Origin: Diacronema lutheri
Taxonomy: Eukaryota > Haptophyta > Pavlovophyceae > Pavlovales > Pavlovaceae
Assembly: GCA_019448385.1 (NCBI GenBank)
Contig: JAGTXO010000070.1
Span: 1-64,000 of the forward strand
DNA: 64,000 nucleotides
Direction of reading: 5' to 3'
The notes below the pieces were generated by a model, which saw only the letters and a list, made by a program, of their open reading frames with translations, did no database searches and was not told the origin of the DNA. The translations under genes and the position numbers were made by a program. Numbering within the stretch: position 1 is the first letter of the stretch; each line of letters starts with the position of its first letter. Shown here in pieces: positions 1 to 10,196 of this stretch.

Positions 1-705
1 CCTGACCCTGACCCTGACCCTGACCCTGACCCTGACCCTGACCCTGACCCTGACCCTGACCCTGACCCTGACCCTGACCCTGACCCTGACCCTGACCCTG
101 ACCCTGACCCTGACCCTGACCCTGACCCTGACCCTGACCTGACCCTGACCCTGACCCTGACCCTGACCCTGACCCTGACCCTGACCCTGACCCTGACCCT
201 GACCCTGACCCTGACCCTGACCCTGACCCTGACCCTGACCCTGACCCTGACCCTGACCCTGACCCTGACCCTGACCCTGACCCTAACCCTGACCCTAACC
301 CTGACCCTGACCCTGACCCTGACCCTGACCCTAACCCTAACCCTAACCCTAACCCTAACCCTGACCCTGACCCTGACCTGACCCTGACCCTACCCTACCC
401 CTGACCCTGACCCTGACCCTGACCCTGACCCTGACCCTGACCCTGAACCTGACCCTGACCTGAACGACCGGACCCTAACCCTGACCCTCACCCTCACCCT
501 CACCCTCACCCTGACCCTGACCCTGACCCTGACCCTGACCCTGACCCTAACCCTAACCCTAACCCTGACCCTGACCCTGACCCTGACCCTGACCCTGACC
601 CTGACCCTGACCCTGAACCTGAACCTGACCCTAACCCTAACCCTGACCCTCACCCTCACCCTCACCCTGACCCTCGCCCTCACCCTGACCCTCACCCTCT
701 CATCC
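1..705. repeat. Telomeric repeat tract, left chromosome end
   Basis: The window opens with hexamer repeats that are mostly CCCTGA, interspersed with blocks of canonical CCCTAA (about 283-360 and 545-565) and, towards the inside, CCCTCA (about 485-515 and 650-690). The C-rich strand runs 5' to 3' inward, the orientation expected for a left chromosome end, so the G-strand would read TCAGGG/TTAGGG. A few units are broken (CCCTGACCTGA, CCTGAACCTGA). Any open frame here is repeat-derived. The inner border fades into degenerate CCCT-rich sequence up to about 750. Confidence 0.93.
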
Positions 706-1196
706 TCACCTAGACTAGCACCTAGCCCCTGCCCTTACCCTCACCCTTCACCCTTTTCCCACCTCACTCCCACCATTCAGACCGTCGCGCGAGACAATTT
801 ACACCTGGATGGGAAAACGCCAAACGTATCGCGCCGCGTAGGACGCGCTCCTCTCACGATGGGCGTTTGGAATTTCCTTTCGCTAACAGCATTCCACCGC
901 TGACATGAGACCATGCGCCGATTCATTTGATCATGTGCGAACGCGCCTTTCGCTTCTGCATCGCGAAATGACCGGCGCGCTGTGCGCGACGGACGGCCGG
1001 CCCCGACGCAGCTCCCGTGCGCGCACCCCGAGCAATCGATCGTGCATGGCGGCGCGCCCGACCGCCGGCGGCCGGCCCACCGCGGCGCGCGCCCAGCCGC
1101 TGCGCCGCGCACGTGCGAGCCGGCCAACGCGCGGTCGACCTGGGCGCGGCGCACCGCAGCCGTTCGCCCGCGCGGCCGTGCGCTCCGCGCCGCCCC

Positions 1197-3780
1197 TCAG
1201 CGCACCGAGCGCGGCGAACGCGGTGCGAGCTGCACGAGGCCACCAAGCTCGTCTGCGCGCGCCGTGTCGAGCGCGCCGCGAGCAACGGCCGCCTCGCCGA
1301 CGGAGCACACGATCGGCTGCGCGTGCGCGGCGCGGCGCGGCGCGCGTGGCGGTGGGTGAGCGCGCGGCGGCCGCACCATCGCCCGCCCGCCGCTGTGGTG
1401 CGCTGCGCGCACGCGCGCGCGTCTGACCGGCTGGAGGGCGTGCAGCGCCTCGCGGATCGCGCACCGCCGCGCGTCGCGCGACGGCCCGTCGGTGGCGAAG
1501 GCAAACTCGTCGGGCACGGTGCTCGCGCGCGTCCAGCTCGCGCCGGTCGCGTGCGGCACGTCGCGCCGCTCTTCCTGCCGCGCGCGCCCCGCCGACTGGC
1601 GCAGCAGCCACTTGGAGACGGACACGGCGCTGCGCACGCTCAGCGGCTCGGTCGCGGCCGCACCGCCGTCGGCAGCGCTCGCGCCCACGGCGGTGGCGGA
1701 GGGCGGCGGCGGCACGCGCGGACGGAAGGTGCATTCGGCCATCTCTCGCTGTGCGCGCGCGGCGCGGCGGCGCGGCGTGACGCCCGAGCGCGCGCGGGTG
1801 AGCGCGCGCGCGCGTGCACGGGGCGCACACACGCGTGCGCGCGCGCGCGCGCGCTCGCACAGGGCGCGCTCCGCACCTGCTCGACCTCGCCGCGCGTGAG
1901 CTCGCGCCGCTGCTCGCGCCGGCGCGCCCATTGGCCGAGCCGGCGCACGACCGAGCCGTCGCTGCCCGGCGCCGTCTTGACGTAGCCCAGCCTCGACGCG
2001 TCGGCGGACGAGGCGCGGCGCGGCCGGCGCGCCGCGCCCGCCTTCGCTGCGGCCATCCCGCCATTCTCGAGCGTCGCCGGCGCGAAGGAGCACTCGATAA
2101 CGGCCTGCCGCTCGAAGCGCTCCTTGAGCCGGCTCACCGCGTGCGCGCGCGCCTTCGCCTCGAGGTGTAACGTCTCGAAACGGTCGGCCGGCGCCGCGTC
2201 GCGTCCGCTGAGCGCCGCGGCCGCGTGCGCGAGCGCGCCGCGCTTGGCCTCGGCGAGCCGCGCCGACGCAGCGTGCACGCGCGGCGCGAAGGAGCACTCG
2301 CGCAGCTCGCGCAGCTCGTGCGCGCGCAGCAGCGCGAGCGCCGCGCCCTCGTCGCCCGCCGCGGCGAGCGCCTCGCGCTCCGCCTCCGCCGCGCGCCGCA
2401 GCGCCGCGCGCGACGGCCTGAGCAGCCGATCCGCGGCGCTCTCGCCCAGCGCGGCGGCGAGCGCGCGCGAGCGCTCGTCAATCGCGGGCGCAAACGTCGG
2501 CCGCTCGCCCCATTCGCGCAGCTCGCCCGTCGACGCGCGCCGCGCGCGCACGCCGCCGCCCGCCGTCGCCGTCAGTCGCTCGACCGCCGACGCGACGCGC
2601 ACGGCGGCGTACGCGCTGCCACCGTCGACGCGCGCGCCGCCGCTGCCGTCCGTCGCGCGCGCGTGCACCGACGCGGCGCGCTGCTCGTCACGCAGCGCGT
2701 GCGCGCGCTGCGCGCGGCGGTGCTCGTACAGCTCGCCGTACGCGTGCAGCCGTTCGGCCACGTCGCCCTCGCGCTCGAGCGCGCGCGCGCGCGCCGAGAT
2801 GGCCGGCCGCGCGGACGCGAGGGCGTGCCGCAGCTGCGCAGCCGCCTGCGCGTCAAACTCGCGCCGGCGCCTGTCCGCCTCGGCGAGCAGCTGCGTCTCG
2901 ATCGGCCCCGAGCGGCCGCGCATCGCCCCGACCAGCCGCATTGACCGCGCGTCGAGCGTCGGCGAATGCGCGTACGTGGGCGACGCATCGAGCGCCGCGC
3001 TCAGCCGCGCCGCGCGGCCGTGCGCCCACGTCTCGAGCCGGTGGACGACGCCCGACCGGTGGACGACGGCCGACGGCGAGCGCGCGCGCGCGCGCGGCGG
3101 CGTGGCAGTGCGCGCGCCGCCCGCTCGTGCCGCCGCCGCGATCTCAGGCGACGTGCGGCGCAGCGCGGTCGCCGCGCGCGCGGCACGCTCGGCCGATGCG
3201 GCGGCGCCGCCGAGCGATGCGAACGACGCGCGGCGCGAGTCGAGCGGCGCACACGTCGCGTCGCGCCGCTCCTTCTTGGCCTGCACTTCTTGCGCGTAGC
3301 GGCCGAGGCGCTCGAGTGTGCGTCCGGACTCGTCGCCCAGTCCCGGCGCCGCACAGCCCGAGTACCGGCGCGCGTACGCGTCGTAGCCGCCCGGCTCGTC
3401 GCCCTCGCCCTCGCCGTCGCGCGCATCCACTGCCACCGCCTCGAGAGCCGCGCGCGGGCCCGCGCCAAGCGTGCCGCTCGCGCGCTGCGCGTCGCGCAGG
3501 CGCTGCGCGAACGCGACCGCCGCCTCGCGCAACGCCCCCGAGCCTTCCGCGCCGCGCGCGCCGCCGTCCGCCGCGGCCGTCGCCGGCCGCACGCCGCGCT
3601 GCGCGTCGGCCATGGCGGCGGCGGCGCGGCGCGGCGCGGCGCGCGGCGCGCGTGAGCGGCGCGGCGCGGAGCGCGGGCACGTGCGCGCGCGCGGCGCACC
3701 TCGTCGAGCCACGCGCGGTGGCTGTCCACCTCCGCCTCGAGCAGCGAGAGGCGCGCGGCGTCGACCTCTCGCGGGTCCAT
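1197..3780 (-). CDS. ECxF-P repeat protein, helical, probably cytoskeletal or ciliary
   Basis: Four proposed exons: 3780-3700, 3598-1877, 1748-1428 and 1316-1197 (about 747 aa). The ATG at 3780 gives a short acidic first exon ending LDE before a GTGCGC donor. The second exon joins in phase at RGVRPA. A simpler alternative start is the ATG at 3613. The distinguishing feature is a recurring ECSFAPRV / ECSFAPAT / ECTFRPRV motif; the third copy is recovered only after removing the intron 1749-1876, which supports that splice. ECTF-P motifs of this kind occur in many protist proteins, often coiled-coil or flagellar, but I cannot assign a family. Long Arg/Ala helices fill the rest. The last intron (1317-1427) and the C terminus are tentative. 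It is the telomere-proximal gene. Confidence 0.62.
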
Positions 3781-4548
3781 TGGCGCGCCGTGCAGGTCGC
3801 TACCGCGGCCAGGAAAGGGTCGGTCTCACGCACGCATGCGCTTCCGGTTTTCGGAAAGTTTTCCGCCTCGGTTGCAAACTTGAGCGTCACTCTCCACACC
3901 GCGCGCGCGCGCGCGCCGGCTGCGCGCGCAAGAGTCGCGAACGTGCGACCGGCGGGCGCGTCCTAGCCAGGCACGGCAAGGGAGAGCGCGGCGCTGGGGA
4001 CGGAGAGAGGCGGAATCTAGCTTGTGTGCGCTCACGCCGCTGCCGCCGCCCCCCGGCGCCGCGCGCGCGACGCGCTCGCAGGCGGCGGCCGCGGCCGCCG
4101 CTGTGCTCGCCCCGGCCGCGCCGCCAGCTGGCGGTGCCGCCGTCGGCGGCGCGGCCGCGCCGCCCCTTTTCCCATATCGCCACCCCTTTCTCCCATCGTG
4201 AAGCCAAGCGCGCCATAGCGCGCGCGCGCAGGCCTCGCACCCGCTTTCTGCCGGCCGCAGTGCACAGCACGCAACACACGTAACGCGCAGAGGGCACCCT
4301 TACTCTCTGGGCCTATGGAAGGCTCGGAGGGGCTTGGGAGGGGATCTACGGCGGCGGCGACGCTCCGTATATAACTCAAGGGCGCGGCCGCGTGGTACAG
4401 GTCTTGGGGAAGAAAGGATGAGAGTTGGTGGGGTGGGGTTCAGGATCTGAGGGGGATCCGGCCGTACGGGCGGGACGGGTACGACAAGGCCGCGGCGTTC
4501 GACCTTGTCCTCCCCGTTCCGCGCGCCGCGCGCCCGCCGGCGCACGCC
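3781..4548. promoter_or_regulatory. Intergenic region with a TATA-like element
   Basis: About 770 bp between the start of the ECxF-P gene and the stop of the bZIP gene, both on the minus strand. It should hold the promoter of the former and the 3' UTR of the latter. The only AT-rich core-promoter-like string is GTATATAA near 4368-4375 (TTATATAC on the minus strand), roughly 590 bp upstream of the 3780 ATG. That would need a long leader or an upstream non-coding exon. No convincing gene or RNA was seen. Confidence 0.35.
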
Positions 4549-6021
4549 TCACTGGAACTGCAGGTCCATCGACTGCACGTTGTACGAGTTGGCGTGCGGC
4601 GGCGTGCAGCCGTGCAGAGAGAGGATCGCCTGTGCCGACTCGATGTCGTCCCAGCTGCGCGAGACGAGGCCGCCGCCGTCGGCCGCGCCGGCGCCGCGCG
4701 CGCCGAGCGTGGGGCCGCCGTGCCGCGCGGAGAAGGAGCCGCCGCCGCCGCCCGGCGCACCGCCATGCTGCGCACCGCCATGCTGCGCACCGCCATGCTG
4801 CGCACCGCCATGCTGCGCACCGCCATGCTGCGCGTCGTCATCCGACTCCATCGGGAAGGCCATCATCATCTCACCCTCGTCCGCGCCGCCGCCGCCGCCG
4901 CCGCCACCGCCGCCGTTGCCGCCGCCGCCGCCGCGCGAGCCACGCGCCGCCGACGCGCGGTTGCGCGCGCCGGCCGCGTGGTGCGCGATGCCGAGCGGGC
5001 CCATGCCGGCGTGCGCCGCGCCGCTGCCCATGCCGCCGCCAATGCCGATGGGCGCGCTGCAGCCGCCCGACGCCGCGCCGCGCCCGCGCAGCGGCCCACC
5101 GCCCGGGTGGCCGTTGGGCCCGTCGCGGAGCGCGCCGCCGTATGCCGCCGCGGCGGGCTGGTGGTGCATGCCCGCGCACGCCATGCCGCCCGCATAGCCG
5201 ACGGAGCCAAAGCGCGGCGAGGCAGAGGGCGAGACGCTGGCGCCAGAGAGGCCAAGACCCGCCGGCAGCGACGTCGCGAGGCCCGCGCCGCCGCCGCCGT
5301 GCGCGAGCGCGGCTGCCTTGCCGGCGGCGGCGCCTGCGTGCACGAGCGCGCGCAGCTCCGCCGCAGCGCTCGCATGCGCCGATGGCGGGAGCGCGTCGTG
5401 CAGCGTGCAGCCGTCAAAGGCGGCGGAGAGGTCCGCGCCGCCACGCGCACCGCCGCCCGCCGTCGCCGCCGCCTTGAGCCACGCCGAGAGCTCGGCGGCC
5501 TGCGCGGGCGAGAGTGCGGCTTTGATCTGCGCGAGCGCGCGGCGCATGCCCTCCTCGTCGGTGAGCGCGCCAAGGCGCTCGAGCTCGCGCACGCGCGCGT
5601 GCAGCAGCATCATCTGCTCGTGCATCTCCGACACGTACTGCTTGTGCCGCAGCCGCGCGGCGCGCGCCGACTCGGCCTTGCGCGCGAGCCTGCGCGGCGC
5701 GGCGCGGCGCGGCGACGCGCGGCGACGCGCGGCGCGGGTGGGCGCGGCGCGGCACGAGAGAGCCGCGGCGCGCGTAAGCCGCGGCGCAAGCACGTGCGCG
5801 TGCGCCTCGTCGCAGGCGCTTGCCCACCTCACGTGCCGGCTCGACTCCGGATCGCCGTTCTTGGACGAGGAGGCGGGCGCGCTGCTTGGCGGCAGGCCGT
5901 GTGGGATCGGGATCGGGCAGCTCTTGGCGAGCTCGGAGTGGGTGGGCGACGGCGAGCCGCGCAGGTCAGAGGGCGAGGAAGAGCGCCCGTCGTGCCCCGG
6001 GATCGATATTGCCGCCGACAT
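4549..6021 (-). CDS. bZIP transcription factor with non-canonical basic region
   Basis: Two exons: 6021-5828 and 5689-4549 (about 444 aa). Splicing out 5690-5827 (GTGGGC donor) joins SRHVR to LARKAESARAARLRHK, rebuilding a bZIP basic region (R-x-E-S-A-R-x-x-R-L-R) followed by YVSEMHEQMMLLHARVREL, a short leucine-zipper-like helix. Nuclear DNA binding is the family role. The basic-region Asn that normally precedes xESAR is Lys here. The N terminus is Ser/Pro-rich. The C-terminal half is Gly/Ala low complexity, with a long Gly run and five QHGGA repeats. The stop follows a hydrophobic tail (SMDLQFQ). The ATG at 6021 (MSAAISIP) is the first plausible one. Family confidence is good; target genes are unknown. 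Confidence 0.72.
   Translation of the reverse strand: MSAAISIPGHDGRSSSPSDLRGSPSPTHSELAKSCPIPIPHGLPPSSAPASSSKNGDPESSRHVRWASACDEAHAHVLAPRLTRAAALSCRAAPTRAARRRASPRRAAPRRLARKAESARAARLRHKQYVSEMHEQMMLLHARVRELERLGALTDEEGMRRALAQIKAALSPAQAAELSAWLKAAATAGGGARGGADLSAAFDGCTLHDALPPSAHASAAAELRALVHAGAAAGKAAALAHGGGGAGLATSLPAGLGLSGASVSPSASPRFGSVGYAGGMACAGMHHQPAAAAYGGALRDGPNGHPGGGPLRGRGAASGGCSAPIGIGGGMGSGAAHAGMGPLGIAHHAAGARNRASAARGSRGGGGGNGGGGGGGGGGADEGEMMMAFPMESDDDAQHGGAQHGGAQHGGAQHGGAQHGGAPGGGGGSFSARHGGPTLGARGAGAADGGGLVSRSWDDIESAQAILSLHGCTPPHANSYNVQSMDLQFQ
4756..4830. repeat. 15-bp coding minisatellite, five copies
   Basis: Five perfect tandem copies of a 15-bp unit (CGCACCGCCATGCTG on the plus strand) in the 3' part of the bZIP gene. 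They encode QHGGA repeats on the minus strand. The period is a multiple of three, so length variation would keep the frame. Confidence 0.9.
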
Positions 6022-6423
6022 GGCCGCCACCCGAGCCGGCTCTCGCGCCGGCGCCGGGCCGCGCTGCCGCAATCAGCCGAGCGACGAGCGTCGCGCGACG
6101 GGATGCGCGGGCCTCGAGGCTCGCCGCGCGGGGCGCCGAGGCGGCGTAGCCGTCCGGCGCAGGGGTGGGCCGGGCTGATTGCCCGGCGGCGCGTCCCTCT
6201 CCGCGCGAGCGCCCGCTCGAAGGGCCGACGCGGATGCGCAGCGGCTCCCCGCGTGCGTTGTTGCCACGCGGAGTCTTGTGCCCAAAAAATCCCGTGGCGA
6301 AGGGGTTGTGTATGGCGAAACATGGCAGTATTTATTGGAGGGGCGGCGTACCGGTCCTCTTCCCAACCGACGGGTGAGGTCGGTCCGGGCCGCCAAACGC
6401 CCGGACATCACCCATCACGCGCT
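6022..6423. other. Intergenic, upstream of bZIP gene
   Basis: About 400 bp between the bZIP start and the stop of the next minus-strand gene. A slightly AT-richer patch (CAGTATTTATTGG, near 6327-6340) could be a core promoter element about 310 bp upstream of the ATG. No gene was recognised. Confidence 0.35.
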
Positions 6424-8075
6424 TCACCGCGGCGGCGCCGCCGGCGGCGAGCGCGGCACCACCGAGCGGCGAAAGCTTCGGTAGGCGGTGGCGCCGCCGG
6501 CTGAATCGGCGGCGCGCGCGGCCCGTCCCAGCGCGGGCGCGCCCTCGGCCGACGGCGCGAGCGGAAAGGCCGACGGCACCGCGTGCCCGCCGCTCGTCTC
6601 GTGCGCGCACGCGCGCCGGCCGGGGCCGCTGCCCGGGCCTGCGCCGCCCGGCCAGCCGTGGCACGTTGTGGCGCACGGCTGCATGCCACACGCCGCGTTC
6701 GCCGCGCCCGCCGCGCCCCGGTGCTGCGCCCGCAGCGCCGCGCCTGCCAGCCTGCGCACGGCCGCCTCCTGCGCGGAGAGGCTGCCGAGCAACGCGGACG
6801 TCGCGCTGCTGTCCGCGCGGCGCTGAGCGATCAGCTTGGACGCCATCGAGCCTGCCGCGCCGCGCGCGCGCGCGCGCCAGGCTGAGGCGCGACGCGGCGC
6901 GGCGCGGCGACGCGCGGCGGAACGCGGCGACATGCGGCGGAACGCGGCGACATGCGGCGCGCGCGCGCGCACGTGCAACCGCCGCGTCGCCGCTCGTGGC
7001 GCGCAGCTGCGCCTCGGCGTGCAGCTGGCGGCACGCCTCATACAGCACGTACACGCTCACCTTGAGCTCGCGGCTCTGCGCCAAGGGGAAGTGGGGACAG
7101 GCGTGCGTGGCCGGCGGGTGCCACGCAGCCGCCGCCGCGCGCGCCGCGCGTCGGCGCGAGGCGGCGGCTGCGCGAAGCCCGCTGGCGCGCGCTCGCGCGC
7201 AGCGCGCGCGGCGCCGCGCGCACCACGGCCCTCTCGCGGTCGGCGAGGCGCAGCGTGGCCATGTCGGCCCACGCGCGGAACACTCGAGCCGCGAGCCGCT
7301 CGGCATGCGCGCGCATTGCGAGGGCCGAGCCGAGCGCGAGTGCGCGCGCCTCGCTCAGCACCACCACGCGCCCGTCTGGCTCGTCGTCCTCGTCGGCAGC
7401 GAGGACGAGCGGCTGGCCGCTGAGCGCGGCACCGCCAGCGTCTGCCATCGCCACCGCCGCCGCGACCGCCGCCGCGCCGCGCTCGCCCCACAACGCGCCA
7501 AGCGCGCCGCGCAGCGCGGCCGCGCGCGCGCCGCTCGACGCGCGCGCGCGCGCGAGCTCGGCGGCGCGCTCGTCGGCGGTGGCGCGCAGCGCAGCGGCGG
7601 CGTAGCGCCAAAGGTTGCACGCGCGCACGAGACGTCCCGCCGCGAGCACGTGCGCCACGCGCTCGAGCGCCTCGCCGCGCGCCGCCGCGAGCGCGCGCGC
7701 GTCGCGCGCAAACGCGCGCGCGCCGTCCGCCCACACTTCGAGCGCGCCGGCAGGCGGGAGGGCGGCACGCGCGAGAAGACGGGCGAGCACGGCCGTCCGC
7801 GCATCGTACAGCGCGCAGAGCGCGCGTGCGGCCAGCCACCACGCGCGCAGCGCACCCGCCGCCCCCGCCGCACGCGCGCGCGCAGCGCACGTCGTGAGCA
7901 CGCAGCCGCGCGCTCGCACGGCCGCTGCGTGTGAGCCGAGCGCGAGGGCGTGCAGCTCGTCGACGCGCGTTGCAAGGAGCTCGTTACCCGTGCGCAGCTC
8001 GTCGAGCGCGCGCGAGAGCGCCTCCGGCCGCTCCCGCGGCACGTCGCGCGCCGCGCGCATCGCGACGCCCTTCAT
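6424..8075 (-). CDS. Unrecognised Ala/Arg-rich helical protein
   Basis: Three exons: 8075-7224, 7075-6973 and 6851-6424 (about 460 aa). Introns of 148 and 121 bp with GTGCGC donors restore the frame as RERAV/SRELKVSVYVLYEACRQLHAEAQL and DAAVAR/SMASKLIAQRR. The start is the ATG at 8075 (MKGVAM). The protein is predicted almost entirely helical with many Ala, Arg, Leu and Trp residues (for example LRAWWLAARALCAL, CNLWRYAAAAL, RVFRAWADMA). Such spaced Trp-containing helices resemble loosely periodic helical repeats, but I do not recognise a family. The C-terminal exon turns into Pro/Ala/Gly low complexity with a few Cys residues. It is head-to-head with the coiled-coil gene at 8171, and a shared promoter is likely. 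Confidence 0.6.
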
Positions 8076-8170
8076 GGAAGAGCAGCGCGCCAAGTATTTT
8101 ACTCACGCGAGAGGAGGTTTGCGGGCGAGTGAAACGGCCGCCATCGCCATCGCCCAGTAACCGCGCGCGG
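8076..8170. promoter_or_regulatory. Short divergent promoter region
   Basis: Ninety-five bp separate two divergent ATGs (8075 minus, 8171 plus). The stretch includes the locally AT-richer CCAAGTATTTTACTCACG. A shared bidirectional promoter is inferred from spacing only. Confidence 0.45.
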
Positions 8171-9904
8171 ATGGGCGCGCGCTACGAGGCGATCCCACGG
8201 ACGCATGAGGAGCTGCGCTCCAAGCACGTGCGCACGCTCGAGCTACTGCAGGCGACGCTCGACGAGAATGCCGAGCTCAAGGCTCGGCTCGCGCGCGCTC
8301 GCGCGCCGCCGCCAGCCGGCGACGGCGCGGCGGCCGGCGGCGGTGAGCTGCCGCCGTGCTGGGAGTACCACGACGCGGAGCGCCGGCGGATCGCCGAGCT
8401 GACGGCCGAGCTCGAGGCCGCGCGCGCCGCACCCACCGCGCTTGACGACGCCCTCGCCACCGCGCGCGCCGAGCTCGAGCGCGCGCGGCAGCGTGCGGCG
8501 ACCGACGCCAAGGCGCACGACGCGCAGCTCCGCCAGCTGCTTGAGCGGCACGCGGCCGAGGTGGCGCGCGCGCGCGAGGCGCGCAGCGCGGCCGAGGCCG
8601 AGGCGGGCGCCGCGCGCACCGCGCTCGCCGAAGCGCGCACTGACGCACGCGCGGCGGTCGCGGCGGCGGACGGCGCGGCGGCGCTCGCGCGGCGCGACGT
8701 GGCCAACGCGGCCGGTGCGGCCGGCGCGGCGATGGCGGCGTCGCTCGCGCAGGCGACACGCGAGATCGAGCGTGAGCGCGCCCGCGCCGACGACGCCGAG
8801 GCCGCCCTGCGCGACGCCCACGCCGCAGCGCTGCGCGACGGCGAGACGCGCGCGCGCGCGGCCGACGGCGCGCGCGACGCGGCGGAGCTGAGCGCCGCCG
8901 CCGCGAGTGCGGACGCCGACTCGGCGCGGCGCGAGGCGGAGGCGGCGCACGCGCGCGCCGACGCGCTCGAGCGAGATCTCGCCGCCGCGCGCGCCGAGCA
9001 GCAGCGCGCCGCGCGCGACGCCGCCGCCGCCGCCGTCGCCGCGCGCACGCGCGCGCCGCGCGCCGACGAGCTCGACGCCGCCGCCGGCGACGCGGCACGC
9101 AGCGCGGCCGAGGAGCGCGTTGCCGAGCTCGACGCGCGCCTCGATGCCGCCGCCGCGCAGCTCGCCGCGTCCGAGGGCGCGCGCCGCGCGGCGGACGAGG
9201 CGGCGGCAGCCGCGCGCGCGTCGCGCGCCGCCGCGGCGGCCGACGCGGCGGCTGCCGAGGCGCAGGTCGCGGCGCGCGCGCGCCAGGCGCAGCGCGTCGC
9301 CGAGGCCGAGGCGGAGCGGCTGCGCGCCGAGCTCGGCGCGTTGCGCGCCGTCGCCGACACCGACGCGCGCGCCGCGGCCGACGCGGCGTCCGCCGCCGCC
9401 GCGCGCGCCGCCGAGCAGCTCGCCGCGCTGCGCGCGCGCGCGCTCGTTGCGGAGGACGCGGCGGGGCAGCTCGCCGCGCTGCGCCCCGACCGCTTCGACA
9501 GCTTCGTCGCCCTCCGCCGCGAGAATGGGCAGCTCAAGGCTGCGCTCCACGCCGCGCACCGCACGCCGGTCGCGCGCGCGCCGCTGGCCGCGGACGGCGC
9601 GCCGCCGCGCGCCGCCGAGCCGGCGCCGCCGCGCTGGCCGCCGGCCGGCGTGCGCGCGGGCTTGCCGCCGGCTGGCGGCGGCGTGTTCGCCGCGCTCGCC
9701 GCTTCGCCCGGCGGCGGCGGCGGTGGTGCGTCCGGCGTGTCCGGCCGTCTGGGCTCAGCGGGCGCGCGCCGCTTTTCGGGCCCGGCCGCGACGCTCGGCG
9801 CGAGCGCGCGCCTCGCGGCGGCGGCGGCGGGCGGCGGCGGCGGGCAACCGCCGCCGGGCCCCGGCGTGTTGCGGCGCGGACTCACGACCACGCTCCGCTC
9901 GTGA
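8171..9904 (+). CDS. Long coiled-coil protein
   Basis: Single open exon of 577 codons. The N terminus is MGARYEAIPRTHEELRSKHV. From about residue 20 to 470 the chain is a nearly uninterrupted heptad-type coiled coil rich in Ala, Arg, Glu and Asp (blocks such as ERARQRAATDAKAHDAQLRQ and RVAEAEAERLRAELGALRAV). It then ends in a 100-residue Pro/Gly/Ala tail. No catalytic motif is visible. A structural or centrosomal/basal-body-type scaffold is possible but cannot be assigned. The high Ala content reflects base composition. The gene is convergent with phosphoglucomutase. Confidence 0.72.
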   Translation: MGARYEAIPRTHEELRSKHVRTLELLQATLDENAELKARLARARAPPPAGDGAAAGGGELPPCWEYHDAERRRIAELTAELEAARAAPTALDDALATARAELERARQRAATDAKAHDAQLRQLLERHAAEVARAREARSAAEAEAGAARTALAEARTDARAAVAAADGAAALARRDVANAAGAAGAAMAASLAQATREIERERARADDAEAALRDAHAAALRDGETRARAADGARDAAELSAAAASADADSARREAEAAHARADALERDLAAARAEQQRAARDAAAAAVAARTRAPRADELDAAAGDAARSAAEERVAELDARLDAAAAQLAASEGARRAADEAAAAARASRAAAAADAAAAEAQVAARARQAQRVAEAEAERLRAELGALRAVADTDARAAADAASAAAARAAEQLAALRARALVAEDAAGQLAALRPDRFDSFVALRRENGQLKAALHAAHRTPVARAPLAADGAPPRAAEPAPPRWPPAGVRAGLPPAGGGVFAALAASPGGGGGGASGVSGRLGSAGARRFSGPAATLGASARLAAAAAGGGGGQPPPGPGVLRRGLTTTLRS

Positions 9905-10196
9905 GCGCACAACATCGGGCGCGGTCCGCGCCTGTCCTGGCCGCCTTTCGTTTGACACGCCCGTGGTGCAGCTGCATGATGACACTCTGCCGTCTGTCTG
10001 CACTTTGCTTCCACCGTGAGACGCGAGTCATAATGCACGGCCGTGCCGGTGCCACCCTGCGCCGTGCGTGCGCGCATCGGCGCCGCCCGCTCGCCGGCGA
10101 CCGCCGGCGAGCGGGCCGGCTCGCTGCCTCGCGCAAGCCGCCCACCTGACCGCAGACCTCACGTCACGCCGCAGAGCGCAGATGGCGGAGCGCAGC

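Noticed and set aside
390-695. Open frame of alternating Arg-Val
   Set aside because: It is telomeric repeat read in translation.
4425-6504. Plus-strand His/Arg-rich frames opposite the bZIP gene
   Set aside because: Antisense of Gly/Ala/His low-complexity coding sequence; the bZIP basic region on the minus strand identifies the real gene.
8182-10077. Minus-strand Ser/Ala-rich 600-codon frame opposite the coiled-coil gene
   Set aside because: Shadow frame with monotonous Ser/Ala/Arg composition; the plus-strand frame has proper heptads and a clean ATG.
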